Positions 52,002-60,200 of a DNA stretch of 60,200 nucleotides are shown one piece after another. The stretch comes from JBJKRF01 sp046704785. GTDB taxonomy: Bacteria; Chloroflexota; Anaerolineae; Anaerolineales; Villigracilaceae. The stretch is taken from contig JBJKRF010000096.1 of the NCBI GenBank assembly GCA_046704785.1, forward strand, positions 1 through 60,200, written 5' to 3'. A program made the translations under genes and the position numbers. The first letter of the stretch is position 1. The number at the start of each line of letters is the position of its first letter. The notes under the pieces were generated by a model. That model saw nothing but the letters and a program-made list of their open reading frames with translations, had not been told where the DNA came from and searched no databases.

Positions 52002-52880
52002 CTAAATACTCGCGCGGCTCTCTGACCCGGCCAGGTTTTTCAAGGAACGCTTGAGACGGTCAGGCATATCAGATAACAAGGAGATGGACGGTTTGGCTTC
52101 CACCAACGTCGGCTCTTCAAGCTGATCTGCTTTGATCTGTTCATACAGGCAGCGCGTTTGCTGAGAAGGATCCACATCCAGTTCCTCGCACAAAATTGAC
52201 GCGCAACGCTCAAACTGACGCAGCGCCTTGACCCGGTATCCCGCCAGATAATAAAGACGCATCAAATGTTGGTGCGCTGACTCAAGCGCCCGGTCGCAGT
52301 TTAGAATACGGACGCCATAAGCTATGCCAGCTTCATACTGGTGATGAAGTTCGAAATAGACCATCAACTTGTCCAGGATTGTTAAATACATATCTTTGAA
52401 CCGTTCACGTTCGATGGCGCACCAGTCCCAATACCACCCTTCTAACAAGTCGCCGCGATAAAGCGCCTCGGCTTTTTGCAACTTGTCGATATGCTGCCCT
52501 GTCAACTCGACGATCGGAACGCCCTGCACAAAATCAAGGTTGTGTTCGAAGTCAGCGACATCCAGTTCAAAAGAGAGATTGGGATTGAGCTGAACCCAAT
52601 TGGACGAAACCGAAAGAACACGCAAATCATCGATACCGGCCTGCGCCTTCAAAGTCGATTGAACTTCCCACAAAGTTTGCCGCAAAAATTTTCTGCTCTG
52701 CCCCCCAACATCTTCCCCCCATAAAAGTTCAGCCAGGACTTCCCGCGGATAAGAACGAGCTCGATGAAGCAAAATATAACAAAACAATTCCTGTGCTTTA
52801 CTTGTCCCGAAGTCAACAGAGATCAAATCTGTGTACTTTAACTCAAATTTTCCAAAAAGCTTGATCTGCAATGGATTCAT
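52002..52880 (-). CDS. SARP/BTAD-family transcriptional activator, probable eCIS regulator
   Basis: This 292-residue protein begins MNPLQIKLFGKFELKY after AGAGGAATC. Residues 1-95 form an OmpR-like winged helix (FGTSKAQELFCYILLHRARSYPREVLAELLW is helix 1-2, and KFLRQTLWEVQSTLK the recognition region). Residues 100-245 are the BTAD helical repeat domain (YRGDLLEGWYWDWCAIERERF, HQHLMRLYYLAGYRVKALRQF). This is the two-domain SARP layout of Streptomyces activators. The heptad repeats upstream of the eCIS operon, on the same strand, make that operon its likely target. No ATPase or sensor domain is attached, so the signal is unknown. Confidence 0.9.
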   Translation of the reverse strand: MNPLQIKLFGKFELKYTDLISVDFGTSKAQELFCYILLHRARSYPREVLAELLWGEDVGGQSRKFLRQTLWEVQSTLKAQAGIDDLRVLSVSSNWVQLNPNLSFELDVADFEHNLDFVQGVPIVELTGQHIDKLQKAEALYRGDLLEGWYWDWCAIERERFKDMYLTILDKLMVYFELHHQYEAGIAYGVRILNCDRALESAHQHLMRLYYLAGYRVKALRQFERCASILCEELDVDPSQQTRCLYEQIKADQLEEPTLVEAKPSISLLSDMPDRLKRSLKNLAGSESRASI

Positions 52881-53404
52881 AAATTAGATTCCTCTGCAAA
52901 AAATCACGTTATGGTTGGGCCACGAAAATATTGAAGGAAAAATACCCACCAAAACATTTCCATGCCAGGAGAAAACTCGCTTAGGCACACGGCGAATTGC
53001 TACAATGCAAAAACCCGTGGGAGAGAAGTCAACACGCACACCTGAGCAATATCTATATCTACCCGCTCATTTAAACCTCGCCAACAAGAGTAATCGGAGC
53101 CGCAAAATCCAAATTCGGTCTATTTTAACATAGTAGCAAAACTGTAGCAAATCGGGTCTCTAGACATCCCATATGACACATCAAACCGACACAAAGCTCG
53201 CACTACACGCATTCCAGTTATGTTTTACCACATAATAATCCAACGAGCCAACATTCATCGAGACTCTTTAGATTTCCCATGGTCAGGGAGTAGATTCGAG
53301 ATGTGAGAGTGCTCCGTGCCGTCCACACCTCCACAAAGCCGTTTCATCCCACTGATTCCCAACGAACTCGCGCCAGGAATTCAAACACTGTCTGCTTAAA
53401 ATGC
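52881..53404. other. Divergent intergenic region between SARP gene and rarA
   Basis: This is over 500 bp with no convincing gene. A minus-strand TTGACT (53032-53027) could be part of the SARP promoter, but a good -10 does not follow at the right distance. I see no other structure. Confidence 0.45.
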
Positions 53405-53410
53405 TATAAT
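53405..53410 (+). promoter_or_regulatory. -10 box of a leaderless rarA transcript
   Basis: TATAAT at 53405-53410 ends 7 bases before the rarA ATG, so transcription would begin at or next to the start codon. No Shine-Dalgarno sequence is present. No good -35 was found. Confidence 0.65.
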
Positions 53411-53417
53411 CATCGCC

Positions 53418-54824
53418 ATGCCCGACCTTTTCGATCATGCCATGCAGGAACGGATGCAAAAAGAAGCGCCGTTGGCAGCGCGTATGCGCCCACGCACCCT
53501 AGACGAATATGTCGGGCAGGAACATATTGTCGGTGAGGGGAAACTGCTACGGCGTGCGATCGAAGCCGACCGGTTGTTTTCGTCCATCATCCTGTGGGGG
53601 CCGCCCGGCACGGGAAAGACCACGCTCGCACAGGTTATCGCCAATCAGACGAAATCCTATTTCGCCACGCTTTCGGCCATCCTGGCCGGCAAAGCAGAAC
53701 TGCGCACCGTCATCGACGCCGCGCTCGAACGTAATCGGCTCTATCAGCAGCGCACTCTCCTTTTTATCGATGAGATTCACCGCTGGAATAAGGCCCAGCA
53801 GGACGCGCTCCTGCCGCATGTCGAAAATGGAACCATCATCCTGATCGGCGCCACCACCGAGAACCCTTTCTTCGAGGTCATCAAGGCCCTGGTCTCACGC
53901 TCGCGCATCTTCCAACTTCGCAACCTCAACCAGGCCGAAATCGGGTTGCTGATCGACCGGGCTTTGAGCGACCCCGAACGGGGCTACGGCGAACGCCAGA
54001 TCGATCTGGCGCCCGATGCACACGCCCACTTGGTGGATATGGCCAACGGCGACGCACGCAATGCCCTCAATGCGCTGGAACTGGCCGTCGAGTCTACCCT
54101 GCCCGACGCGGACGGCGTCGTCCACGTCACGCTGGAGGTAGCGCAGGAATCCATCCAACGCCGGGCGGTGCTGTACGACAAAGATGGCGACGCCCACTAC
54201 GATACCATCTCGGCTTTCATTAAGTCGGTACGCGGCTCGGACCCCGATGCCGCGCTATACTGGCTGGCGAAGATGCTCTACGCTGGCGAGGACCCGCGCT
54301 TCATCCTGCGCCGCCTGCTCATCCTGGCAGGCGAGGATATTGGGATGGCCGACCCAATGGGGTTGGTCGTCGCCTCGTCGGCGGCCCAGGCTTTCGACTT
54401 CGTCGGACTCCCCGAAGGCATCTACCCGTTGGTCGAGGCCACACTCTACCTGGCAACGGCGCCCAAATCCAACAGCGCTGGCGCTTATTTCAAAGCCATG
54501 CAGCGCATCGAGCAAGAAGGCGCCGGCTCCGTGCCGAAGCACTTACAGGACGATAACCGCGATGCCGCAGCCACCGGACATGGGCAAGGCTACCGCTACC
54601 CGCATGAATTCGAAGGTCATTTTACGCCCCAGCAATACCTGCCCAAACGCCTGCTCGGCACCTATTTCTACCAACCTTCCGAAGAAGGCTACGAGACACA
54701 GGTGGCTTCACGGCTCGAAATGTGGCGACAGGCCCAAAAGAAGGCCCTCGGCATCGAGCACGAAGAACACCTGCCAGACTTGCCCCAGGAAAAAATCGAC
54801 ACACTGAAACGAAATATCAAGTGA
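53418..54824 (+). CDS. rarA: Replication-associated recombination protein A (RarA/MgsA), AAA+ ATPase
   Basis: This 468-residue AAA+ protein starts at ATG 53418. Walker A is LWGPPGTGKTTLA near 62, Walker B LLFIDEIHRWNKAQQD near 116, and the sensor region IILIGATTENPFFEVIKAL. The C-terminal part (YHFPHEF-like YRYPHEFEGHFTPQQYLP) is the RarA tetramerisation domain. RarA acts at stalled replication forks. It is preceded by a TATAAT box only 7 nt upstream and is apparently translated from a leaderless mRNA. Confidence 0.95.
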   Translation: MPDLFDHAMQERMQKEAPLAARMRPRTLDEYVGQEHIVGEGKLLRRAIEADRLFSSIILWGPPGTGKTTLAQVIANQTKSYFATLSAILAGKAELRTVIDAALERNRLYQQRTLLFIDEIHRWNKAQQDALLPHVENGTIILIGATTENPFFEVIKALVSRSRIFQLRNLNQAEIGLLIDRALSDPERGYGERQIDLAPDAHAHLVDMANGDARNALNALELAVESTLPDADGVVHVTLEVAQESIQRRAVLYDKDGDAHYDTISAFIKSVRGSDPDAALYWLAKMLYAGEDPRFILRRLLILAGEDIGMADPMGLVVASSAAQAFDFVGLPEGIYPLVEATLYLATAPKSNSAGAYFKAMQRIEQEGAGSVPKHLQDDNRDAAATGHGQGYRYPHEFEGHFTPQQYLPKRLLGTYFYQPSEEGYETQVASRLEMWRQAQKKALGIEHEEHLPDLPQEKIDTLKRNIK

Positions 54825-54919
54825 AAAATATTACCCAGGCCACCTACGACCAGATCGCAGAGGCCTTCGCACTGGAAAACCCCACACAGGAATCTTTAGC
54901 ATGCCTATCTTATTACTGA
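54821..54919 (+). pseudogene. N-terminal remnant of a SAM methyltransferase-like gene
   Basis: A 32-codon frame starts at GTG 54821, overlapping the rarA stop (GTGA). It reads VKNITQATYDQIAEAFALEN, then stops inside the next gene. TYDQIAEAFA is a typical N-terminal string of small class I methyltransferases. The rest of such a gene is absent, so this is probably a deletion scar, with a small chance of being a short real peptide. Confidence 0.4.
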
Positions 54920-55557
54920 TCCGTCACGGAGAAAACGAATACACCCGAACCGGACGCATGGCCGGACGACTGCCGGATGTGCATCTGAACAAAAAAGGAC
55001 AGGAACAGGCCCGCGAGCTGGCTGAGACGCTGGCCGAAGCGCCCCTGGCAGCGGTCTACGCCAGCCCGTTGGAGCGCGCCCTGGAGACCGCTCAAATCAT
55101 CGCCGAGAAGCGCGAACTTGAGGTCAACGTCCGCCCGGGGCTTGTGGAGAGCGACATCGGCGAATGGCAAGGGGTTGAACTCAAGAAGGCGCACAAATTT
55201 CCCGAATGGAAATTCGTGCAGGCCACCCCTTCCCGCTTTCGTTTTCCCGGCGGGGAATCCTTCCTGGAGATGCAGACCCGTCTCGTCTCGGAAGTGGAGG
55301 CCATTGCCAAAGCGCACCAACCGAACGAACTGGTTGCGCTGGTCTTCCACGCCGATCCCATCAAGCTGGTACTGGCGCATTATCTGGGCATGCCGTTGGA
55401 TCACTTCCAACGCCTGGCCTGCGACACAGCCTCGGTAAGCGTGTTATTCATGAGCGAAGGCAGCGTGATGCTCTACAAACAGAATCTGCGTCCGCCATTC
55501 AAACTGCCGGAGCCACCCAAGCCAAAGCAAAAGAAGGTAAACAAAACGCGACCCTGA
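54901..55557 (+). CDS. Histidine phosphatase family protein (phosphoglycerate mutase-like)
   Basis: This 218-residue enzyme begins MPILLLIRHGENEYTRTGRM, the RHG motif with catalytic His. VHLNKKGQEQARELAETL, VYASPLERALETAQIIA, ESDIGEWQG and the second His in ALVFHADPIKLVLAHYLGM complete the family. The C-terminus carries a Lys-rich tail. Members remove phosphate from sugars, alpha-ribazole phosphate or lipids; this one is not assigned. A strong terminator overlaps its stop codon. Confidence 0.87.
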   Translation: MPILLLIRHGENEYTRTGRMAGRLPDVHLNKKGQEQARELAETLAEAPLAAVYASPLERALETAQIIAEKRELEVNVRPGLVESDIGEWQGVELKKAHKFPEWKFVQATPSRFRFPGGESFLEMQTRLVSEVEAIAKAHQPNELVALVFHADPIKLVLAHYLGMPLDHFQRLACDTASVSVLFMSEGSVMLYKQNLRPPFKLPEPPKPKQKKVNKTRP

Positions 55558-55572
55558 AGCCGCGTTTTTTGT
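55543..55572 (+). terminator. Intrinsic terminator overlapping the phosphatase stop
   Basis: AAAACGCG (55543-55550) pairs with CGCGTTTT (55561-55568) around a 10-nt loop that contains the TGA stop. A T6 run follows. Confidence 0.8.
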
Positions 55573-55599
55573 TCGAGATTCTACGCACCAACAAAAGCC

Positions 55600-56772
55600 C
55601 TATCCGACAAACTCCATAAAAACCTGGTTGCCCAACAGCCGCCCACGAGGCGTCAGCCGCAGCCGGTCGCCGCTGCGCTCCAACAGGTGCAGGCCGAGAA
55701 AGCGGTCGATCTGCGGGCCAAAGACATCCGGCAAAGCCTTCGCAAAACGGCTCTGGAAAGCGCGCATCGACACCCCCTCGTCGGTCAGGCGCAGGCCCGT
55801 CATCATGTACTCACCCATCTCAGTAGCCAGGCCGATGTGGTGGTGGTCGACCGTCGCCACCGTAAGCGGGAATTTTTCTACGGAGAACGGTTCGGCTTGC
55901 AGTCGTTCGATATACGTTTTGATACGCAACACATTGGCATAGCGAACACCCGCTGCGAAACCGTGCGCGCCGGCGCCCAGTCCCAGATATGGATCGCCGC
56001 GCCAATATTGCAGGTTATGGCGACACTGCCGCCCGGCTTGCGCCCAATTGGAAATCTCGTACTGCCCGTAGCCCGCCGCAGCCAGACGCTCCATCGACCA
56101 CTCATACATATCGGCAGCCAGGTCCGGGTCCGGCGCGGCCATCAAGCCACGCGCCGCCCAACGCCCGAAAGGCGTGCCATGTTCGATGGTCAGCGCATAG
56201 AGCGAGAGATGTTCAGGGCGCAGGCCCAAAGCCAACTCGACGGTTGCCTGCCAACGGGTCAGCGGTTGCCCCGGCAGGCCATAGATCAGGTCCAGGTTCA
56301 GGTTGTCAAATCCGGCTTTGCGCGCCCAAGCCACCGCTGTGATAACATCCGAATAGCTATGGCTGCGTTCGAGCATGTGCAGCTCTTCAGGGTTGGCCGA
56401 CTGCACGCCAAAGCTGATGCGGTTCAGGCCCAGCGCACGCAGGCTGCGCAGATTCGCCAACGTGACCGTACCGGGATTGGCCTCGAGGCTGAGTTCCGCA
56501 TCGGGGAGCAGGTCGAACTGCTCGCGGATGGTGCTCAGAACGGGCTCGAACTGCGCCGGCGACAGGAGCGAGGGCGTGCCGCCGCCGAAGAAGACGGTGT
56601 GCACCCGCAGCTTTTCCGGGGCGGACTCCCCGACAGCTTTGATCTCGCGGCACAGGGCCTGGACGTAAGCCGGAATCTGAGCCTCGTAACCTGCGTAGGT
56701 ATTGAAGTCGCAGTAGGCGCAGCGATGGCGGCAAAACGGGATATGCAGGTAGAGTGAATAATTTACCGTCAT
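55600..56772 (-). CDS. hemW: Radical SAM heme chaperone HemW
   Basis: This 390-residue radical SAM protein has YLHIPFCRHRCAYCDFN (CxxxCxxC near residue 18) and FFGGGTPSLL near 60. RISFGVQSANPEELHMLER and NLDLIYGLPGQPLTRW follow, as does the HemW C-terminal domain near 290-390. HemW binds heme and helps load it into respiratory proteins; it is often mislabelled coproporphyrinogen oxidase (HemN). The ATG overlaps the stop of the MFS gene (ATGA), the third gene of a minus-strand operon with CLC and MFS. Confidence 0.92.
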   Translation of the reverse strand: MTVNYSLYLHIPFCRHRCAYCDFNTYAGYEAQIPAYVQALCREIKAVGESAPEKLRVHTVFFGGGTPSLLSPAQFEPVLSTIREQFDLLPDAELSLEANPGTVTLANLRSLRALGLNRISFGVQSANPEELHMLERSHSYSDVITAVAWARKAGFDNLNLDLIYGLPGQPLTRWQATVELALGLRPEHLSLYALTIEHGTPFGRWAARGLMAAPDPDLAADMYEWSMERLAAAGYGQYEISNWAQAGRQCRHNLQYWRGDPYLGLGAGAHGFAAGVRYANVLRIKTYIERLQAEPFSVEKFPLTVATVDHHHIGLATEMGEYMMTGLRLTDEGVSMRAFQSRFAKALPDVFGPQIDRFLGLHLLERSGDRLRLTPRGRLLGNQVFMEFVG

Positions 56773-57929
56773 GGGTTTTGATTATACCTTTGCGAGTGCG
56801 GCAATCCGACCAGCAGCGCCAGCGGACCGGCCAACAGGAGCCACATGGCCGTTCCCAAGCCAAACGCCTGCGCCGCCAGCCCGATCGCCAGCGGGACGAG
56901 CCGCCCCAGCAACCCGGCAAGGTTACTCAAGACCAGCACCGTCCCGCTGCGCCCAGGCAGGTTCGAATACAGACGACCCGACAGGATGGCGTACCAACCG
57001 GTGTTGAAGAAACCCAACAACCCTACCAGCATCAGCTTCGCCCAGGGATTTTGAACCAACAGGAAAGCGGGGAACAATACCAGTTCGAGCAGGACGCTCC
57101 AGCGCAGGTAAGCCAAGCCCCGCACCCGTTCGACCAGGGGAATAAGCAGGAAATCGCCCGCCAGCCCGACGCCCGTCCAGACGGCGACGGCTATGGCGCC
57201 CTGCGCGGGCTTAAAACCGGCCACGTCCACAAAGTACAACGCCAGGAAGCCATATAACACATCCAACATCAGGTCGGAGAATTCGAGCAGCACCAGCCAA
57301 CGTACCACCTCGGGGCGTTTGAATTCGGCCAGGGCTTCACGCAAACTGTCTAGAAAAGCATGCACTGACGGGAAGTCGGCGTGCGGCGCTCCAGCGTGGG
57401 GAACCTGTTTCCATGCAAAGAAAAGGAAGAGGGTGGTCAGCGCAGCGAGGGCCCAAAAGGCCGGGCGCCAGCCCCATCCAAGCGCAAGAAAGCCACCGAG
57501 CAGGAGCGGCCCGGTGAAGACTCCCAGCGATCCTGCAAATGTCCAGCGCGCCATATTCTGTTCGTGGCGTTCCGGTTCGAGGTCCATCAGCGTGGCTTGC
57601 GACAGGCTGACGAACGCACCGGAAGAGGGATTGAAGAGAATGAAAGAAAACAACAAAAGGGCAAAGGTATGACTGGCGCCCGTCAAGGCCAGCGCGAGTG
57701 CAAAAAAGATTCCCCCGGCAAGAATCAACAGGCGACGCCGCCATACGTCGCCGAGGATGCCCAGAAAAGGTTCGACGAGGTTGCCAATGATGCTGGGCAG
57801 CGATAATGCAAGACCGACCTGGACATACGTCAGGCCCAGGTCGGTGCGGATGAGCGGCCAGGCGGCATCAGCAATGCCAAAGACAAACTCATCGAGATAC
57901 TCGATCAGTAAGAAGATCAGGTGTGGCAC
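56769..57929 (-). CDS. MFS transporter
   Basis: This major facilitator protein (386 residues from a GTG at 57929, which has AAGGGA nearby; a TTG at 57962 would overlap the CLC gene) has 12 predicted helices. They begin LIFLLIEYLDEFVFGIADAAW and the loop 2-3 motif GILGDVWRRRLLILAGG is present. A small soluble loop sits between helices 6 and 7. The ligand cannot be told. The start is uncertain. It is co-transcribed with the CLC gene upstream and hemW downstream. Confidence 0.87.
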   Translation of the reverse strand: MPHLIFLLIEYLDEFVFGIADAAWPLIRTDLGLTYVQVGLALSLPSIIGNLVEPFLGILGDVWRRRLLILAGGIFFALALALTGASHTFALLLFSFILFNPSSGAFVSLSQATLMDLEPERHEQNMARWTFAGSLGVFTGPLLLGGFLALGWGWRPAFWALAALTTLFLFFAWKQVPHAGAPHADFPSVHAFLDSLREALAEFKRPEVVRWLVLLEFSDLMLDVLYGFLALYFVDVAGFKPAQGAIAVAVWTGVGLAGDFLLIPLVERVRGLAYLRWSVLLELVLFPAFLLVQNPWAKLMLVGLLGFFNTGWYAILSGRLYSNLPGRSGTVLVLSNLAGLLGRLVPLAIGLAAQAFGLGTAMWLLLAGPLALLVGLPHSQRYNQNP

Positions 57930-57934
57930 GTCCC

Positions 57935-59941
57935 TTATTTCGGCGTTCTGGGCACTTTGCAAAGTTTGCGCAGAGAGGCGTCGACATCACCTTCGATGAC
58001 GAAGGTCAGCACATCGCCTTCCTGCAAGATTGTATCGCCGTGCGGGATCATCAAGTGCGAACCACGCCGGACACTGGCGATGACGCTATCGTGCGGCCAT
58101 CCCACTTCGCTGACACGCAACCCATCACAGGGCGCACCACGCTCGATCAAGAATTCTTCCACACGCGCCCCGGTCACCACGCCCAAACGGGCTTGTTGGG
58201 CATGATGCCGCAAAGTGGTGCGACGTGTCAGCGCCAAATCATAAGCGCGGATGGCGTCGGAACGGCGTAACAGGCCAATGATGTGACTGGCGTCGTCGCG
58301 CGCCACCACAGGTAGACGCCCAATATTACGCGTACTCATCTGGCGCAAGGCTACGCCAATCGTCTCGTCGGGGAAAGTCACCATCAAGTTCCGGCTACAC
58401 ACATCACCAACCTTGACATCGACCCCTTCGGCTTCTCCTTGCGCCGTCTGAATATCCTGCAACGTGAGCACACCACACAGATGGCTGTCTTTATTCACCA
58501 CCATCAACCCGTGTGTACGCATCTTGAGCATTTTATCCGCTGCATCCTGCAACGTATCGCTCTCCCGCAACGTCACGTATTTCGTCTCCATGACTTCGCT
58601 GACCGTAATGCCCTCCAGCACTTCCACATCGCGTCCACGTTCGATGCGCAGTCCCTTGCGTGTCAGGCCCAGAATGTAGACCGAGTCTTTCTGCAAGCGC
58701 CGCGAAATCAGCATACTGACGATCACGGCAAACATCAAAGGCAGGATAATACGGTAATCGTGCGTCATCTCAAACAGTAACAGAATGGCCGTCAACGGCG
58801 CGTGGACAGATCCTGCCAACACAGCAGCCATACCAACCATGGCAAACGCCGCCGGAACAATGTGCAAGCTGGGGAAAAGGAAACCGCTTACCGTGCCGAA
58901 CGCCCCCCCCAGCATGGCCCCGATAAACAAGGACGGCGCAAACACACCACCCGGAAATCCGCCTCCCACACTGACAGGGGTCATAATCAATTTAGCGGTC
59001 AGCAACGCCAGCAGCAACAGAACCGGAAATCCCGCCTCGCTCAAAACGTTGCCAATCGAATCGTAGCCTACGCCTAGAACCTGCGGTAAGAACAAACCAA
59101 CGACGCCTAACAGAAGCCCGGCAAAAGCGGTGCGCAAGGGACGCGGTACGTTCCACGAATGGAAAGCATCCTGCGCCAGATAAACCAGGCGGGTATACAA
59201 GGCAGAAACAGGACCGGCGAACACACCCAACACAAGGTAGAGCACCAGTTCCCAGGGCGAATTGAACGTATAGGATGGCACGTTGAACGCAGGTTGTGGA
59301 CCACTGATCGCCTGCGTAATCACCGCCGAAGTCACGGAAGCCAGCACAACAATTCCCAACGCATTGGCAGCAATTTCCCCCTGGATAATCTCGATGGCAA
59401 AAAACACCCCCGCAATCGGAGCATTGAAAGCGGCGGCGATGCCGGCCGCCGCGCCCGCTGACACCAACGTGCGAACGCGTTCCTCCGAGAGATGCAGAAT
59501 CTGGCCGAACATCGAGCCCAGGTTGGCACCGATCTGCACCGAGGGGTCTTCCGGGCCAACGGACGCTCCGGCACCGATTGCCAGCGCAGACGCAATGACT
59601 TTGATGGGAGTACGCCAGTAGCGCAAGCGTCCACCGCCCAAAGCAACCGATTCGATGATTCCGGTTACACCGTGGTGCCTTTCCTCACCGACGAAAAAGT
59701 TGATCAAGAGACCGACGACAATACCACCAATGACCGGCACTAACAAAACCGTCCACTTACCGAGAATCGACATTAAACCGCCCACATCGGAGTAAAACAT
59801 CGTGTGGGCAAGGTCGATCAGATATTTGAAAAACCAGACGCCAAGACCTGAAAGCAAACCAGTGACAACAGCTACCACAACCAAAATGGCAGCTTCAGAA
59901 ATTTGGAAGCGAGATGCATATTTAGCAGTGAACTTTCTCAT
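57935..59941 (-). CDS. CLC-family chloride channel/antiporter with CBS pair and TrkA-C domain
   Basis: This 668-residue membrane protein starts behind TAGGAAAA. The CLC core (about 1-425) has GPEDPSVQIGANLG at the position of the gating Glu, SAGAAAGIAAAFNAPIAGVFFAIE, and GGGFPGGVFAPSLFIGAMLGG. Two CBS domains lie at about 445-570 (YVTLRESDTLQDAADKML, NLMVTFPDETIGVALRQ). A TrkA-C domain follows at about 590-660 (GSHLMIPHGDTILQEGDVLTF). The full arrangement implies anion flux gated by nucleotide or ligand. The N-terminal 20 residues are cytoplasmic. Confidence 0.94.
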   Translation of the reverse strand: MRKFTAKYASRFQISEAAILVVVAVVTGLLSGLGVWFFKYLIDLAHTMFYSDVGGLMSILGKWTVLLVPVIGGIVVGLLINFFVGEERHHGVTGIIESVALGGGRLRYWRTPIKVIASALAIGAGASVGPEDPSVQIGANLGSMFGQILHLSEERVRTLVSAGAAAGIAAAFNAPIAGVFFAIEIIQGEIAANALGIVVLASVTSAVITQAISGPQPAFNVPSYTFNSPWELVLYLVLGVFAGPVSALYTRLVYLAQDAFHSWNVPRPLRTAFAGLLLGVVGLFLPQVLGVGYDSIGNVLSEAGFPVLLLLALLTAKLIMTPVSVGGGFPGGVFAPSLFIGAMLGGAFGTVSGFLFPSLHIVPAAFAMVGMAAVLAGSVHAPLTAILLLFEMTHDYRIILPLMFAVIVSMLISRRLQKDSVYILGLTRKGLRIERGRDVEVLEGITVSEVMETKYVTLRESDTLQDAADKMLKMRTHGLMVVNKDSHLCGVLTLQDIQTAQGEAEGVDVKVGDVCSRNLMVTFPDETIGVALRQMSTRNIGRLPVVARDDASHIIGLLRRSDAIRAYDLALTRRTTLRHHAQQARLGVVTGARVEEFLIERGAPCDGLRVSEVGWPHDSVIASVRRGSHLMIPHGDTILQEGDVLTFVIEGDVDASLRKLCKVPRTPK

Positions 59942-60091
59942 TTTTCCTACCCGAAATAAGATGCCGAGGTGCCCCGGAAATCGCTATGACAAAAGGAAAG
60001 CCCCTTCTCTTTTTTTCTCACGGCAACTTCCAAAGGCCGACGTCGATAATCTAATATGGTTCTTTAGGATCCCCTGTGGTAAGGGGTAGAT

Positions 60092-60180
60092 GTGGGGGTG
60101 GGGGGGGGGGGGGGCGGCCCCCCCCCCCCCCCCCCCAAAAAAAAAAAAAACACACACCAAAAAAAAAATATAAATTAATA
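60092..60180. other. Low-complexity contig end, probable assembly artefact
   Basis: Runs of G, C and A, the longest over 14 bases, are followed by CA and TA-rich sequence. There is no coding or structural signal. Such ends arise from poor-quality reads. Confidence 0.75.
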
Positions 60181-60200
60181 TATATAAAGCGTCTTGGTTT

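Noticed and set aside
56781..56786. TATAAT box 8 nt before the hemW start, suggesting a leaderless promoter
   Set aside because: The bases are Tyr-Asn codons at the end of the MFS gene, and hemW overlaps its stop, so operon expression is simpler.
60092..60180. Poly-G/C/A tract as a biological repeat or telomere-like end
   Set aside because: Homopolymer runs of different bases at a contig end, without coding or pairing logic, fit read or assembly artefacts better.

Overview
The window looks like one contig end from a Chloroflexota (Anaerolineae-like) bacterium. Evidence for this is the Thr/Pro 'TPTRTNTP' linkers in the secreted glycosidases, a moderately high GC content, and a mix of Gram-positive-like operons with AGGAGG-type ribosome sites plus at least one apparently leaderless gene. 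The assignment is inference from style, not from a marker gene. The last ~110 bases are homopolymer runs and probably assembly noise.

Layout. (1) 1-122 is the 5' end of a group II intron on the minus strand, sitting just beyond a terminator-like hairpin of a secreted GH18 chitinase (219-1766). (2) 2.1-18.0 kb is a plus-strand housekeeping block: two tandem VOC proteins, a small membrane protein, an alpha/beta hydrolase, an SRPBCC protein, P5C dehydrogenase with a strong promoter and long leader, a Tam-like methyltransferase, a two-subunit CoA transferase with a hydrolase gene between the subunits, a CPBP protease, a 2-hydroxyacid dehydrogenase, a HAD phosphatase, a large membrane protein and a STAND ATPase with TPR-like repeats. 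(3) 18.4-21.9 kb holds a frameshifted secreted multi-module protein and a GH10 xylanase that share the same ~75-residue module (five copies in all). The xylanase has two LacI-type operators exactly 105 bp apart.

(4) 22.1-51.4 kb, all minus strand, is a complete extracellular contractile injection system (eCIS, Afp/PVC/MAC family). In transcription order it encodes a DUF4255 terminator/cap, an unknown protein, the sheath, three tube paralogues, DUF5908, a LysM tube adaptor, a VgrG-like spike, gp25, a spike tip, a giant J-like baseplate protein, two paralogous tail fibres, a coiled-coil micro-protein, the second large baseplate protein, the tape measure, an AAA+ ATPase, and then three DUF4157 (eCIS core) proteins with unrelated C-termini that are the likely cargo. 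All three share a short N-terminal motif that could be the loading signal. The particle would be built on the baseplate, loaded with these proteins, and released to inject target cells bound by the two fibres. Upstream lies a SARP/BTAD-family activator gene (52002-52880). The eCIS promoter carries four heptad repeats with 11-bp spacing, the last 8 bp from a TATACT box, which is the textbook layout of a SARP target. The regulator-target pairing can therefore be read from the sequence.

(5) 53.4-59.9 kb returns to housekeeping genes: rarA (leaderless), a histidine phosphatase, and a minus-strand operon of a CLC channel, an MFS transporter and hemW.
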